From positions 1,674,001 to 1,738,000 of the forward strand of contig NZ_AP027922.1 in NCBI RefSeq assembly GCF_030296835.1: DNA of 64,000 nt, read 5' to 3'. The translations under genes and the position numbers were made by a program. The DNA is from Pseudoalteromonas sp. MM1 (GTDB lineage Bacteria; Pseudomonadota; Gammaproteobacteria; Enterobacterales; Alteromonadaceae). The notes under the pieces are model-generated. The model was not told the origin of the DNA, did no database searches, and saw only the letters and a program-made list of their open reading frames with translations. Below are positions 16,449 through 25,446 of the stretch, one piece after another. Position 1 is the first letter of the stretch. The number at the start of each line of letters is the position of its first letter.

Positions 16449-17822
16449 ATGCAAGTTGCATTAGTCGGGTTAGGCGTTATGGGCAAAAATATTGCCTTAA
16501 ACATGATTGAAAAAGGCATAACGTTAGTCGCATATGATAAAAACCCACATGCGGGTGAAGAGTTATTAAGTTGTGCTAAATCGCAAGGCATGGCCGATAG
16601 ACTTCATATTGTTTCTGATTTAGGAGACATGGTAAGGCGTTTAGAAACACCTCGCTCTATTTTATTACTAGTGCCGGCAGGCGAACTGGTAGATGCGGTA
16701 TGTAATGAGCTTATTGAAGCCGGCGTACAGTGTAATGATATGATTGTAGATTGTGGTAACAGCAACTACAAAGATGGCATTAATCGTAAACTTAAGTATC
16801 AAAACAAATTTGAATTTGCCACTATGGGTATTTCTGGCGGTGCAGAAGGCGCACGTCATGGCCCTGCAATGATGGCAAGTGGCTCAGAAGGCGGTTGGGA
16901 GCGAATCGAACCGTGGTTTGAAAAAGTAGCCGCTAGCTACAATGGCGAGTCGTGCTTTGCACGCGTTGGTCAATCGGCCAGTGGCCATTTTGTAAAAATG
17001 GTTCACAACGGTATTGAATACGCAATTATGCAACTTATTGCAGAGGTGTATCAATTACTGCGTATTGGCACAGGCCGCTCACCAAAAGAAGTGGCTGAAA
17101 TTTTTGATGACTGGTCTACTGGCCACCTAAATAGTTATTTGCTTGCTATTTCTAGCCATATTTTGTCTCTTGAAAACACCAAGCAAGAGCCGCTTGTTGA
17201 TTTAATTGATAATAAAGTGGGCGCAAAAGGCACAGGCCTTTGGACTGCGCAAAATGCACTTGAGCTAGGTATTGCTGTTCCTTCTTTGGTAGCTGCAGTA
17301 CAAGCTCGCCATTTAACCAATGTATGCGACACAACTGCTGCACAAGAAATGACGTATGCTGCTAAAGCTACAAACGAGGTTGATATTGACCTTGAAGAGC
17401 TAAAAGATGCATTTACATTAGCGAGTTTATTAGCGTATCGCCAAGGTTTAGCGTTAATTAAAGGGGCGTCTCGTACCCATCAGTGGAAAGTAGACTTAGC
17501 TAAAACACTGCAAACATGGCGTGCTGGTTGTATTATTCGTGCTGACTACCTAGATAGCGTAGCGCAAGGCGTTGAATACATTGATACACTTGAAAATGAA
17601 TCTAATGCGCTTCGTAAAATAACAGGGCAAGCCGTAATGACTGGCTTAGCGTTTCCTGTACTTGCATCAACACAAACATATTTAGCAACATTAACCACGC
17701 CAAGTAATGGACATTTAGTACAAGCTCAGCGCGATTACTTTGGTGAGCATGGCATTAAAACTCACTCAGGTGAAGTGTGCCACTTAACAGATTTAGTCGC
17801 TATAGACGCAAAAGTAAGATAA
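16449..17822 (+). CDS. gnd: 6-phosphogluconate dehydrogenase, decarboxylating
   Basis: This oxidative pentose-phosphate enzyme converts 6-phosphogluconate to ribulose 5-phosphate with NADP+. The Rossmann motif is GLGVMGKNIALNM (7-19). The family signature reads GISGGAEGARHGPAMM, where many relatives have GEEGA and YGPS. The catalytic lysine lies in GHFVKMVHNGIEY. At 457 residues it is a little shorter than the E. coli enzyme, mainly at the C-terminus, which ends soon after the RDYFGEHG block. CGAGGAGG precedes the AUG. The gene stands alone, divergent from pyk. Confidence 0.93.
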   Translation: MQVALVGLGVMGKNIALNMIEKGITLVAYDKNPHAGEELLSCAKSQGMADRLHIVSDLGDMVRRLETPRSILLLVPAGELVDAVCNELIEAGVQCNDMIVDCGNSNYKDGINRKLKYQNKFEFATMGISGGAEGARHGPAMMASGSEGGWERIEPWFEKVAASYNGESCFARVGQSASGHFVKMVHNGIEYAIMQLIAEVYQLLRIGTGRSPKEVAEIFDDWSTGHLNSYLLAISSHILSLENTKQEPLVDLIDNKVGAKGTGLWTAQNALELGIAVPSLVAAVQARHLTNVCDTTAAQEMTYAAKATNEVDIDLEELKDAFTLASLLAYRQGLALIKGASRTHQWKVDLAKTLQTWRAGCIIRADYLDSVAQGVEYIDTLENESNALRKITGQAVMTGLAFPVLASTQTYLATLTTPSNGHLVQAQRDYFGEHGIKTHSGEVCHLTDLVAIDAKVR

Positions 17823-17840
17823 TTACTGTATTAAAATAAT

Positions 17841-17867
17841 AAAGGCACGCTATTTAGCGTGCCTTTT
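17841..17867. terminator. Terminator between gnd and ansA (convergent)
   Basis: AAAGGCACGCTA and TAGCGTGCCTTT form a near-perfect hairpin with T's or A's on both sides. Confidence 0.88.
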
Positions 17868-17885
17868 GCGTTTTGGTTACTAACA

Positions 17886-18896
17886 TTAGCGGCTTAATTC
17901 ACCGCGTAAATTGTCTTGCATTAAATGGCGAATCGTTTCAATTTCTAAGTTTTGGCTAAACAAATAATGCAGCTTTGTTAAACACGCCTCTAGTGTCATA
18001 TCGTAGCCACTTATTACACCAATATTTAATAACGCGTTACCCGTAGCGTAGCCGCCCATATTTACATGGCCTTTTAAACATTGCGTTAAATTAACAATAA
18101 CCATGCCGCGTTTACTTGCCTCACTTAGCACGTCTAAAAAGTCAGGGTCTTGAGGTGCATTACCTACGCCAAAGCTCAGTAATACCAATGCCTTTATATT
18201 GTCATTCACCAAACTTTTAACCACATCTTTACTAATGCCTGGGTATAAATAAAGTACACCAATGGGTTGGGGTGTAATGGGGGTGACTTGTAGTTCGTTT
18301 TCTACATAAGGACTTAGTTGACCTTTAATTAGCTGAATATTAATACCAGATAACGCTAAAGGCTCTAGGTTAGGAGATGCAAAGGCATTAAAACCATCGG
18401 CATGAGCTTTAGTGGCTCGGTTACCTCTAAATAATTGGTTATTAAAAAATAAGCTCACTTCAGCAATTGGGTAATTAGCCGCTAAAAACATGGCGTTTAA
18501 TAAGTTTACTTGCCCATCTGAGCGTAGCTGCGATAGCGGAATTTGTGAGCCAGTAACTATAACGGGTTTAGTCAGGTTTTCGAACATGAATGACAAAGCG
18601 GAGGCCGTGTAAGCCATTGTATCGGTGCCATGAAGTACAACAAAGCCATCGTAATCGTGGTATTTGCTTTTAATATCATCAGCTATAAGTTGCCAATGCG
18701 CTGGCGACATATCAGATGAATCAATGAGAGGGCAGTATTCGTGAATATCAAAAAGGGGCATTTCTTCACGGTTAAATTCTGCGTTATTGACCACTGTTTC
18801 TGTTAAAAAACCTTCAGCCGGAATATAGCCACGGCTCGATTTTTTCATCCCTATGGTACCGCCTGTGTATGCGATATAAATGCGTTTACGTTTCAT
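17886..18896 (-). CDS. ansA: L-asparaginase I, cytoplasmic
   Basis: This enzyme hydrolyses asparagine to aspartate and ammonia. The 336 residues align throughout with E. coli AnsA. The first catalytic threonine is in YTGGTIGM (about 10-17), the second in VLHGTDTMAYTASALSF (near residue 90), and the tail ends in RHLMQDNLRGEL. No signal peptide is present, as expected for the type I enzyme. The AUG is fixed by the catalytic YTGGT ten residues in, yet directly before it stands the T-tract of a terminator-like hairpin and no ribosome-binding site is visible. It follows sppA on the same strand, as in E. coli. Confidence 0.95.
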   Translation of the reverse strand: MKRKRIYIAYTGGTIGMKKSSRGYIPAEGFLTETVVNNAEFNREEMPLFDIHEYCPLIDSSDMSPAHWQLIADDIKSKYHDYDGFVVLHGTDTMAYTASALSFMFENLTKPVIVTGSQIPLSQLRSDGQVNLLNAMFLAANYPIAEVSLFFNNQLFRGNRATKAHADGFNAFASPNLEPLALSGINIQLIKGQLSPYVENELQVTPITPQPIGVLYLYPGISKDVVKSLVNDNIKALVLLSFGVGNAPQDPDFLDVLSEASKRGMVIVNLTQCLKGHVNMGGYATGNALLNIGVISGYDMTLEACLTKLHYLFSQNLEIETIRHLMQDNLRGELSR

Positions 18897-18925
18897 AAAA
18901 AAAGCCCAGTAAAAAAACTGGGCTT
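18897..18925 (-). terminator. Terminator-like hairpin between sppA and ansA
   Basis: On the minus strand AAGCCCAGT pairs with ACTGGGCTT, followed by T's that run straight into the ATG of ansA. A possible -10 (TATACT) for ansA lies just upstream of the hairpin. Confidence 0.75.
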
Positions 18926-18978
18926 AGTATAACGTTAAGTTGTTTTAAATACAGCTGCTTGAGTAAATACGCGCACGC

Positions 18979-20844
18979 TTATTGTGCAACGCTACACACT
19001 AAACAACGTGCGTACACACCTTGCGGATCGTTATAATCTTTTAAGTCTGCTACTTCACTACTTAAACGCTTTATCACCGTATTAATATTAGCTTGAGTGG
19101 CTAAAACAGAGGCTGTATTTGTATTTAAACCAAGCATAGATTTAACGGATGCACTACCAAAAATATCTTGTAGCATTTTTTCTTGCGGGCTTAGGTCTTG
19201 CTTAATTGTTTTCACTTCGTAGTGATTAAGCTTTGCAAGTGCTGCAGCGGCATCAATTGCATCTTGTTTATCGCCAAGCTTATCAATTAGGCCAAGCTCT
19301 TGCGCTTGTGAAGCAATCCACACACGCCCTTGTGCAATTTTATCAACTTGCTCTGGTGTCATATTACGCGCATCTGCAACCACATTTAAAAAGCGCCCAT
19401 AAGCTTCTTCAACACTCATTTGAATAACGTGTGCCATTTTTTCATTAAGAGGGCGAGTAATAGAAAATCCTGCCATTTCTGTTGTTGCAACACCATCTGA
19501 GTAAACACCAATTTCAGATAATGTATCTTCGAACGTCATAAATGTACCAAATACACCAATAGAGCCGGTGATGGTACTTGGTGCTGCCCAAATCTCATTC
19601 GCTGCTGATGCAATCCAATAACCGCCAGATGCGGCAACTGAGCTCATTGATGCGATTACAGGTTTGCCAGCGGCTTTTAGTGCTAATACTTCAGCGCGAA
19701 TAACCTCTGAGGCAAACATGCTTCCGCCACCCGAATCAATACGTAAAACAACCGCTTTTACTTTATCATCAAGGCGAGCTTTGCGAAGTAAAGCTGCGGT
19801 AGAATCGCCGCCAATCTCACCAGCTTTGCGATCACCATCAACAATCGTCCCTTTAGCAACAACTACGGCAACTTTTTCTGTTATGGGGTTATCAAATTCG
19901 ATAGGGGGCTTAACTACGCTTAAGTACTCACGAAATGACACTTGCTTAAATGTTTTGCCGTCTTCTTGTGCGCCAACTAAATCAATTAGTTGTTGGCGAA
20001 TTTGCTGAGTTGTTTTAAGCGAGTCGACCCATTGATGGTCAAGTGCATATTTACCTGCATCGCCATTTGCTGCTTTCATTTTAGCAAGGTAAACATCCAT
20101 GGTTTCGTCAAAGTTAGATTCATCAAAAGGGCGTACCGCAGCAACATCTTGCTTATATTCACTCCACAACGCACCAAGCCAAACACGGTTAGCTTCTTTA
20201 GCAGCATCAGACATATCGTTACGAATAAACGGCTCTACTGCCGACTTAAACGTACCGACACGGAAAATATGCTGCGTTACTTTAAGCTTTTCTAGTGCTT
20301 CTTTAAAGTAAAGTGGGTACATTCCATAGCCTTCAATGGCTACCGAACCATAAGGGTGCATTGCAATTTCATCGGCATGCGAAGCAATATAATATTGCGA
20401 TTGGGTGTAATAGTAGCCCGAAGCAATCACTTTTTTACCTGCTTGCTTAAAGGCATCTAACGATTTAGTTATACGCTTTAACTTATTTAAGTGAGCTTTA
20501 GGCATTTCTTGCAAATCTAGTAAGATAACGCTGATGCGCTCATCATTCGTGGCTTCATCAATTACTCTGACTACATCGTCAAGTAAAATTTCGCTCGGTG
20601 CTTCTGAATTAGATGTTGCATCGTTAATGGCTGCTTCAACAGGGTCTATGTATGTTTTTTCTTCAACAATTGGCCCATTAAGATTAAGCCTAAGTACAGA
20701 GCCATCTTCTATCATTATTGTATCGTCATCGCTCGAAAGCGACATAAAAAATACAACAACCAGTAATAAAAACAAAATGTTGAGTATTAAACGACGAGAA
20801 AAGTTTATTCCAGTCCAAATACCTCTAAATACCTTTGCTATCAA
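18979..20844 (-). CDS. sppA: Signal peptide peptidase SppA, 67K type
   Basis: SppA is a membrane-anchored serine protease that degrades cleaved signal peptides at the periplasmic face. The 621-residue double-domain form is present, with an N-terminal membrane anchor LILNILFLLLVVVFFM (about 19-34). The catalytic dyad is Lys200 in RVGTFKSAVEP and Ser406 in SVAASGGYW, placed as in the E. coli enzyme. The start is UUG at 20844, five bases after a strong AAGGAG; no upstream AUG is in frame. The C-terminus has a Cys pair (RCLVCSV), which I cannot explain. ansA follows. Confidence 0.94.
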   Translation of the reverse strand: MIAKVFRGIWTGINFSRRLILNILFLLLVVVFFMSLSSDDDTIMIEDGSVLRLNLNGPIVEEKTYIDPVEAAINDATSNSEAPSEILLDDVVRVIDEATNDERISVILLDLQEMPKAHLNKLKRITKSLDAFKQAGKKVIASGYYYTQSQYYIASHADEIAMHPYGSVAIEGYGMYPLYFKEALEKLKVTQHIFRVGTFKSAVEPFIRNDMSDAAKEANRVWLGALWSEYKQDVAAVRPFDESNFDETMDVYLAKMKAANGDAGKYALDHQWVDSLKTTQQIRQQLIDLVGAQEDGKTFKQVSFREYLSVVKPPIEFDNPITEKVAVVVAKGTIVDGDRKAGEIGGDSTAALLRKARLDDKVKAVVLRIDSGGGSMFASEVIRAEVLALKAAGKPVIASMSSVAASGGYWIASAANEIWAAPSTITGSIGVFGTFMTFEDTLSEIGVYSDGVATTEMAGFSITRPLNEKMAHVIQMSVEEAYGRFLNVVADARNMTPEQVDKIAQGRVWIASQAQELGLIDKLGDKQDAIDAAAALAKLNHYEVKTIKQDLSPQEKMLQDIFGSASVKSMLGLNTNTASVLATQANINTVIKRLSSEVADLKDYNDPQGVYARCLVCSVAQ

Positions 20845-21064
20845 AATAGCTCCTTAATATTGGTACAGCTAATACATTAGTTCCATCTTAGCCTAGAATA
20901 AAAATAATTTTAACTGTTAAATCGTAACGAAGTGTTTATGAGGTTATATAAATATACGTTTTTAATAGTATTTTTAATTAAATGCAGGCACATATTGCTT
21001 ATTACTTGCCATTAAAGCAGAATTAGCTAATGTATACAGGTTAGACCAGTTAACGGGGCACAGG

Positions 21065-23026
21065 ATGTTAGAACAACAACTACAATTAAAACACACACAA
21101 TTACGAAACCGCTTGGTAATGGGCTCAATGCATACAGGGCTTGAAGAGGGCTGGCATAACCGCAAAAGATTAAGTGCTTTTTATGAAGCACGGGCTAAAG
21201 GCGGCACTGCGATGATCATTACCGGGGGCTATAGCCCTAATTTGCGCGGTAAGCTAACGCCAATTTCTTCATCATTTAATAGTTACTATGATGTATTTAA
21301 ACACCGTGCATACACTGGTGCTGTTCATAAACATGGTGGGAAAATATGTTTACAGCTTTTACATGCCGGTCGATATGCTTATCATCCGTTTAACCAAGCT
21401 CCTAGCGCTATTCAAGCGCCAATTAACCCATACAAACCTAAACAAATGTCGTTAAGTTCGATAAAAAAAACGATTAAAGACTTCGCCCATTCTGCTTACA
21501 TGGCACAGAAGGCCGGTTACGATGGCGTAGAGGTTATGGGCTCTGAAGGTTACTTAATTAATGAATTTATGGCGCCGCACACCAATAAACGCAATGACGA
21601 ATTTGGTGGTAGCCTAGAAAATAGAATGCGATTAGCGCTTGAAATAGTTAAAGCTGTTAGAGCGAAAGTATCTGATACGTTTTTAATTATTTTTAGATTA
21701 TCTGTTATGGATCTTATCCCTAATGGCTCAACCCCTGATGAGGTGACTATTCAGGCCAAAGCACTTGAGCAAGCTGGTGTTGATATTTTTAATACCGGCA
21801 TTGGTTGGCATGAGGCTCGTGTGCCAACAATTGCTAGCATGGTACCGCCTGGAGCATTTAAAGAAGCGTCAAAACGATTAAAGTCAGTGGTGAATGTACC
21901 TGTTATAGCTGTAAATCGTATCAATACGCCGGATATAGCCAACCAAATTCTTAATGATGATGAAGCCGATTTAATTTCAATGGCGCGCCCGTTATTGGCC
22001 GACCCAGAGTTTTTTAATAAATATCAAAATCAACAAACTAAACAAATAAATATTTGTATTGGCTGTAATCAAGGCTGTTTAGACCACGTATTTAAAAATA
22101 AACGTGCAACCTGTTTAGTCAACCCACAAGCTGCCTTTGAACTTGATTACCCGTTAGATAAAGCTTCCAAAGCGAAGAGTGTATTAGTAGTAGGTGCTGG
22201 TCCCGCGGGGCTTTCGGCAAGTTGCTATTTGGCTCAAAAAGGGCACACAGTAACGCTTATCGATCAGAAAACACAGATGGGTGGACAGTTTAATTTAGCT
22301 ATGCAAATACCTGGTAAAGAAGATTTTAATCATACGCTTAGCTACTTTACTAATGAACTTGAAAGACTTAACGTAAATGTAGAGCTTGGCAAAGCCTACG
22401 ATGATTCAATGTTACAAAAATACGATGACATCGTATTTGCTACAGGTGTTCGTCCTCGTGAAGCATCAATTAAGTGCAGTGATGGCAAACGCGTATTTGC
22501 CTATGATGAAGTGATACGAGGTGAGGTTGAGCTTGGTAAATCAATAGCCATTTTAGGGGCCGGTGGTATTGGTTTTGATATGGTCGCTTTTTTAAGCGAG
22601 CACAAATCGCAAACTATTCCTGAGTTTAAAAAGCAATGGGGTATTGAATGCGAGGCACAACCACATAAAGACGAGCGGCAGTTATACATGCTAAAACGCA
22701 GTGCAGGTCGCTTTGGCAGTGGGCTTGGGAAAACCACAGGCTGGATACATCGTCAAGTTGCTAAGCAACATGGTGTTAAGCAAATTGCAGATTGCCAATA
22801 CCATAGCTTTGATAATAATGGCCTAACAATCACTGTTGAAGGTGAAAAACAAGTACTGCCGGTTGATACAGTTATTGCGTGTATAGGGCAGGTTTCTAAT
22901 AATGAACTGTTAAAAGCGCATGCTGAAAACGCGAATGTACATGTTATTGGTGGTGCTAAACTTGCTGCTGCGATTGATGCTAAACGCGCTATTTTTGAAG
23001 CATTACAAATAGCGAGAAGTATTTAA
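21065..23026 (+). CDS. fadH: 2,4-dienoyl-CoA reductase (NADPH)
   Basis: FadH removes double bonds from 2,4-dienoyl-CoA during beta-oxidation of unsaturated fatty acids. The 653 residues have an old-yellow-enzyme FMN barrel (about 1-330) with likely catalytic Tyr in MGSEGYLINEF and His in GIGWHEARVP, a 4Fe-4S site CIGCNQGCLD with a fourth Cys in RATCLVNP, an FAD motif VLVVGAGPAGLSA (about 377-389), and an NADPH domain with AILGAGGIGFD. All cofactors expected for the E. coli enzyme are accounted for. It is divergent from sppA, with 220 bp between; I see no FadR-type site there. Confidence 0.93.
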   Translation: MLEQQLQLKHTQLRNRLVMGSMHTGLEEGWHNRKRLSAFYEARAKGGTAMIITGGYSPNLRGKLTPISSSFNSYYDVFKHRAYTGAVHKHGGKICLQLLHAGRYAYHPFNQAPSAIQAPINPYKPKQMSLSSIKKTIKDFAHSAYMAQKAGYDGVEVMGSEGYLINEFMAPHTNKRNDEFGGSLENRMRLALEIVKAVRAKVSDTFLIIFRLSVMDLIPNGSTPDEVTIQAKALEQAGVDIFNTGIGWHEARVPTIASMVPPGAFKEASKRLKSVVNVPVIAVNRINTPDIANQILNDDEADLISMARPLLADPEFFNKYQNQQTKQINICIGCNQGCLDHVFKNKRATCLVNPQAAFELDYPLDKASKAKSVLVVGAGPAGLSASCYLAQKGHTVTLIDQKTQMGGQFNLAMQIPGKEDFNHTLSYFTNELERLNVNVELGKAYDDSMLQKYDDIVFATGVRPREASIKCSDGKRVFAYDEVIRGEVELGKSIAILGAGGIGFDMVAFLSEHKSQTIPEFKKQWGIECEAQPHKDERQLYMLKRSAGRFGSGLGKTTGWIHRQVAKQHGVKQIADCQYHSFDNNGLTITVEGEKQVLPVDTVIACIGQVSNNELLKAHAENANVHVIGGAKLAAAIDAKRAIFEALQIARSI

Positions 23027-23119
23027 ACGATGTAAATAAAATGAAATAGTTTTTTTAATCATGCGGTCTTTACTGTCTATAGTCTATAACTAAATAAACG
23101 CTTAACACACAGGATTCGC

Positions 23120-23803
23120 ATGAAGAAACTAACTCACTTTTATCATTCAGTTATTGGTAAACTATCGTTTCTAGATGGTTTACCCGCGTTACTCTTTCGT
23201 CTTATTTTAGCCCCAGTTATGATCATTGCTGGTTATAACAAGCTTGCGATAAGTGGCGATACCCAAGGTTTTTTTAATTATTTCTTAGCGTCGCCTGATG
23301 TTGTGCAATGGTTTGGAAATAGTGAATGGGGCTTAGGGTTACCATTTCCCGATTTACTGGCTTTTTTGGCTGGGTGGAGTGAGTTTTTAGGCGGTTGGTT
23401 TTTATTATTTGGCCTGTTTACTCGTTTAATCAGTATTCCGCTGATGTTTACAATGGTTGTGGCAGCAACAACCGTACACTGGCACAACGGTTGGTTTGCC
23501 ATTGCACCGACAAACCCTGACACAAGTGCAGCCCAAGTGCTTGATTGGTTATCTATTCCTGGTGCAAAAGAAAGCCTAGAAAACTCACTTGAAGTGCAAG
23601 AGCGAATAGGAAAAATCCGCGGCTTAGTTGAAGAACATGGTTTTCCTGATTACTTATACGAAAAAGGCAAACCATCAATTTTAAATAATGGCATTGAGTT
23701 TTCGGCTATTTACTTTGCGATGCTCCTGAGCTTATTTTTTGTCGGTGGCGGCCGCTTTGTAAGCGTTGATTATTGGCTAAAGCGTGCAGTAGTAAAACAG
23801 TAG
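23120..23803 (+). CDS. DoxX-family membrane protein
   Basis: This 227-residue inner-membrane protein belongs to the DoxX-like group. It shows about four membrane segments: LLFRLILAPVMIIAGYNKL, the long block PDLLAFLAGWSEFLGGWFLLFGLFTRL, the following SIPLMFTMVVAATTVHW, and one near the C-terminus (FSAIYFAMLLSLFFVGGG). The motif R-[LI]-x-x-[AG]-x-x-x-x-x-x-G-x-x-K typical of DoxX is present near residue 30. An extra loop of about 45 charged residues precedes the last segment. The function of the family is poorly known. AGGA lies seven bases before the AUG, and a terminator follows. Confidence 0.82.
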   Translation: MKKLTHFYHSVIGKLSFLDGLPALLFRLILAPVMIIAGYNKLAISGDTQGFFNYFLASPDVVQWFGNSEWGLGLPFPDLLAFLAGWSEFLGGWFLLFGLFTRLISIPLMFTMVVAATTVHWHNGWFAIAPTNPDTSAAQVLDWLSIPGAKESLENSLEVQERIGKIRGLVEEHGFPDYLYEKGKPSILNNGIEFSAIYFAMLLSLFFVGGGRFVSVDYWLKRAVVKQ

Positions 23804-23818
23804 TAAGCAAATGGGTTT

Positions 23819-23855
23819 AAAAAGGGTGTGTAAATATTTTTTATACGCCCTTTTT
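23819..23855 (+). terminator. Rho-independent terminator after the DoxX gene
   Basis: AAAAAGGG pairs with CCCTTTTT, extended by TGTGTA/TATACG, with a final T tract. Confidence 0.8.
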
Positions 23856-24012
23856 GTTATAGCTTAGGTAAAGCGCATAGCACCTTCATCTGATTTTTAC
23901 TGTGGTCTATGAATATGATTCAACGCAGTTAGGGTGTTTAATACGAGAGAATAATTATGGTTTTAATAAAATTGATAATAAAAGCATAGTTTATTTTTTA
24001 AAGGCATAAATG

Positions 24013-24041
24013 GTACTCTAACGTTTTAATTATGAGAGTAC
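24013..24041 (+). promoter_or_regulatory. Inverted repeat at the nitroreductase start
   Basis: GTACTCT (24013-24019) and AGAGTAC (24035-24041) are 7-bp inverted repeats 15 bp apart, ending three bases before the AUG. The only purine-rich candidate ribosome-binding site, GAGAG at 24034-24038, lies in the 3' arm. Confidence 0.4.
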
Positions 24042-24044
24042 GCT

Positions 24045-24593
24045 ATGGATGCTATTGAGCTTTTACTAACCCGCCAATCAGACGCTAAATTAACCGCCCC
24101 AGGACCAAATTCAGAGCAACTCGATATTATCAAACAAGCCGCATTGCGTGTGCCTGATCATGGGTGTATTGCACCATGGCAATTTATAGTTGTAGAAGGT
24201 GAAACCCGCGAAAAGCTCGGCGATATATATTATCAAAGCGCAGTGGCCGAACAACAAGAAGAAAAGGTAATTAAACGCGCAAAAGCGCTCCCGCTGCGTG
24301 CGCCGATGATTATTATTGCTATTGCTAAGTATCAAGCTCATCCAAAAGTACCGCGTATTGAGCAAGTCCAAAGTGCCGGTTGCAGTGTACTTGCCATGCA
24401 ACAAGCCGCATTTGCACAAGGTTTGGGGGGAGTATGGCGTACAGGGTATTTTGCACAAAGTGTAGCTGTAAAAAATGCCCTTAATTTAAATGAGCAAGAT
24501 GAAATAGTTGGGTATTTATATTTAGGTACCCCAGAGGTTGAGTGTAAAAAGACCGCTAAGCATAAACCTGATGACTACTTTAGCTATTTATAA
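24045..24593 (+). CDS. ydjA: Nitroreductase-family flavoprotein, YdjA-like
   Basis: This FMN-dependent oxidoreductase of 182 residues matches E. coli YdjA in length and sequence. It begins MDAIELLLTRQSDAKLTAPGP; DHGCIAPWQFIVVEG (about 38-52) is the FMN/dimer region and GGVWRTGYFAQS (about 128-139) is the second conserved block. YdjA is one of the smallest members of the family and its physiological substrate is unknown. The start overlaps an inverted repeat. The gene is alone, with unannotated DNA on both sides. Confidence 0.88.
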   Translation: MDAIELLLTRQSDAKLTAPGPNSEQLDIIKQAALRVPDHGCIAPWQFIVVEGETREKLGDIYYQSAVAEQQEEKVIKRAKALPLRAPMIIIAIAKYQAHPKVPRIEQVQSAGCSVLAMQQAAFAQGLGGVWRTGYFAQSVAVKNALNLNEQDEIVGYLYLGTPEVECKKTAKHKPDDYFSYL

Positions 24594-24796
24594 TAAATAA
24601 TGAACTTTAGCGATTTCTCACAGTCATACAGGATTAAGGTTGCTGCTGTTAAGCTTGTACTTTTTGATTTAGCTGTGAGAAGCGCACGGAAGCAATAAAG
24701 GTTAACTTTTTCTTCTTCAGTTTGTTTTTTAATCGGTTGTTTTTTGTTAATGTATGGAAAGTCTTAATAAAAATAACGATAAAGAAGACGAAAACG

Positions 24797-25174
24797 ATGG
24801 GAAATTTATTTTTACAAGAAAAAGAGAATTGGCTGGCATGGTCAATTTGGGGAATAGTGGGTGCTTTTATTACTCTTTATGTGGCAATGAGCACCAATAC
24901 GGCACACTTTATAGCTGGATCAGCTATGGGAATGCTTGTTTTATTAACTTGGTGGATGCAGCAGTCTAAGCGGTTTGACTTTGGTCGAGCCTTTAAAATT
25001 TGTTTTTATGTATTATTACTCAGTGTATTGCCTGCATTTTTATTTGTGGTTGTCCCAAGTGATGACTTAAACCGTTTTGACTTAATCTTTCAAAGTGTTA
25101 CATTTTTAGCGCTTAGTTTATTACTGTGCTTAATTTGTTCGTGGATTGCACGCAGGCCAAAGCAATATTATTGA
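24797..25174 (+). CDS. Hypothetical membrane protein, four segments
   Basis: I do not recognise this protein. From AUG 24797 it has 125 residues and four hydrophobic stretches: AWSIWGIVGAFITLYVAMS, AHFIAGSAMGMLVLLTWWM, ICFYVLLLSVLPAFLFVVV and VTFLALSLLLCLICSWIA. An aspartate-rich loop PSDDLNRFD lies between the last two. A longer reading from UUG 24722 would add 25 residues of poor composition and is less likely. The ribosome-binding site is weak. No terminator was found before the tRNA promoter downstream. Confidence 0.6.
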   Translation: MGNLFLQEKENWLAWSIWGIVGAFITLYVAMSTNTAHFIAGSAMGMLVLLTWWMQQSKRFDFGRAFKICFYVLLLSVLPAFLFVVVPSDDLNRFDLIFQSVTFLALSLLLCLICSWIARRPKQYY

Positions 25175-25262
25175 TAAGGTAATGTACAACGTAGGTTTTT
25201 AGCTATTTGTGGTGTTTTTTTGAACCAAATAGTGTTTTTAGCTAATTATTTACATTTAGGTC

Positions 25263-25291
25263 TTTACAAGTTGCTCAATACCTCCTATTAT
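25263..25291 (+). promoter_or_regulatory. Promoter of tRNA-Ser with GC-rich discriminator
   Basis: TTTACA (25263-25268), a 17-bp spacer and TATTAT (25286-25291) are followed by TCGCGCC before the tRNA. A GC-rich discriminator is typical of stringently controlled stable-RNA promoters. Confidence 0.75.
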
Positions 25292-25302
25292 TCGCGCCGT
25301 AC

Positions 25303-25393
25303 GGAGAGATGGCAGAGTGGTCGAATGCACCGGTCTTGAAAACCGGCATAGGTTTGTAGCCTATCTAGGGTTCAAATCCCTATCTCTCCACCA
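25303..25393 (+). tRNA. tRNA-Ser (anticodon UGA)
   Basis: Acceptor arms GGAGAGA and TCTCTCC pair, and CCA is encoded. The anticodon arm is CCGGT-CTTGAAA-ACCGG with TGA at 25337-25339. A long variable arm (ATAGG...CCTAT) and the T arm TAGGG-TTCAAAT-CCCTA mark a class II serine tRNA reading UCA. The discriminator base before CCA is A at 25390, while E. coli serine tRNAs have G73. Confidence 0.96.
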
Positions 25394-25400
25394 TTATTTA

Positions 25401-25427
25401 AAAAAACCGCCTTATGGGCGGTTTTTT
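25401..25427 (+). terminator. Terminator of tRNA-Ser
   Basis: AAAAAACCGCC pairs with GGGCGGTTTTTT around TTAT, eight bases after the tRNA. Confidence 0.92.
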
Positions 25428-25446
25428 GCTTTTTGGAGTTTAATAA

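Noticed and set aside
20845..21064. FadR- or PsrA-type site upstream of fadH
   Set aside because: Only a loosely repeated CTAATGTAT in opposite orientations was seen; it matches no consensus I know.
24615..24681. TTCTCACAG (24615-24623) and CTGTGAGAA (24673-24681) inverted repeat after ydjA
   Set aside because: The 49-base loop and lack of a T tract give no clear function; kept only as a note.
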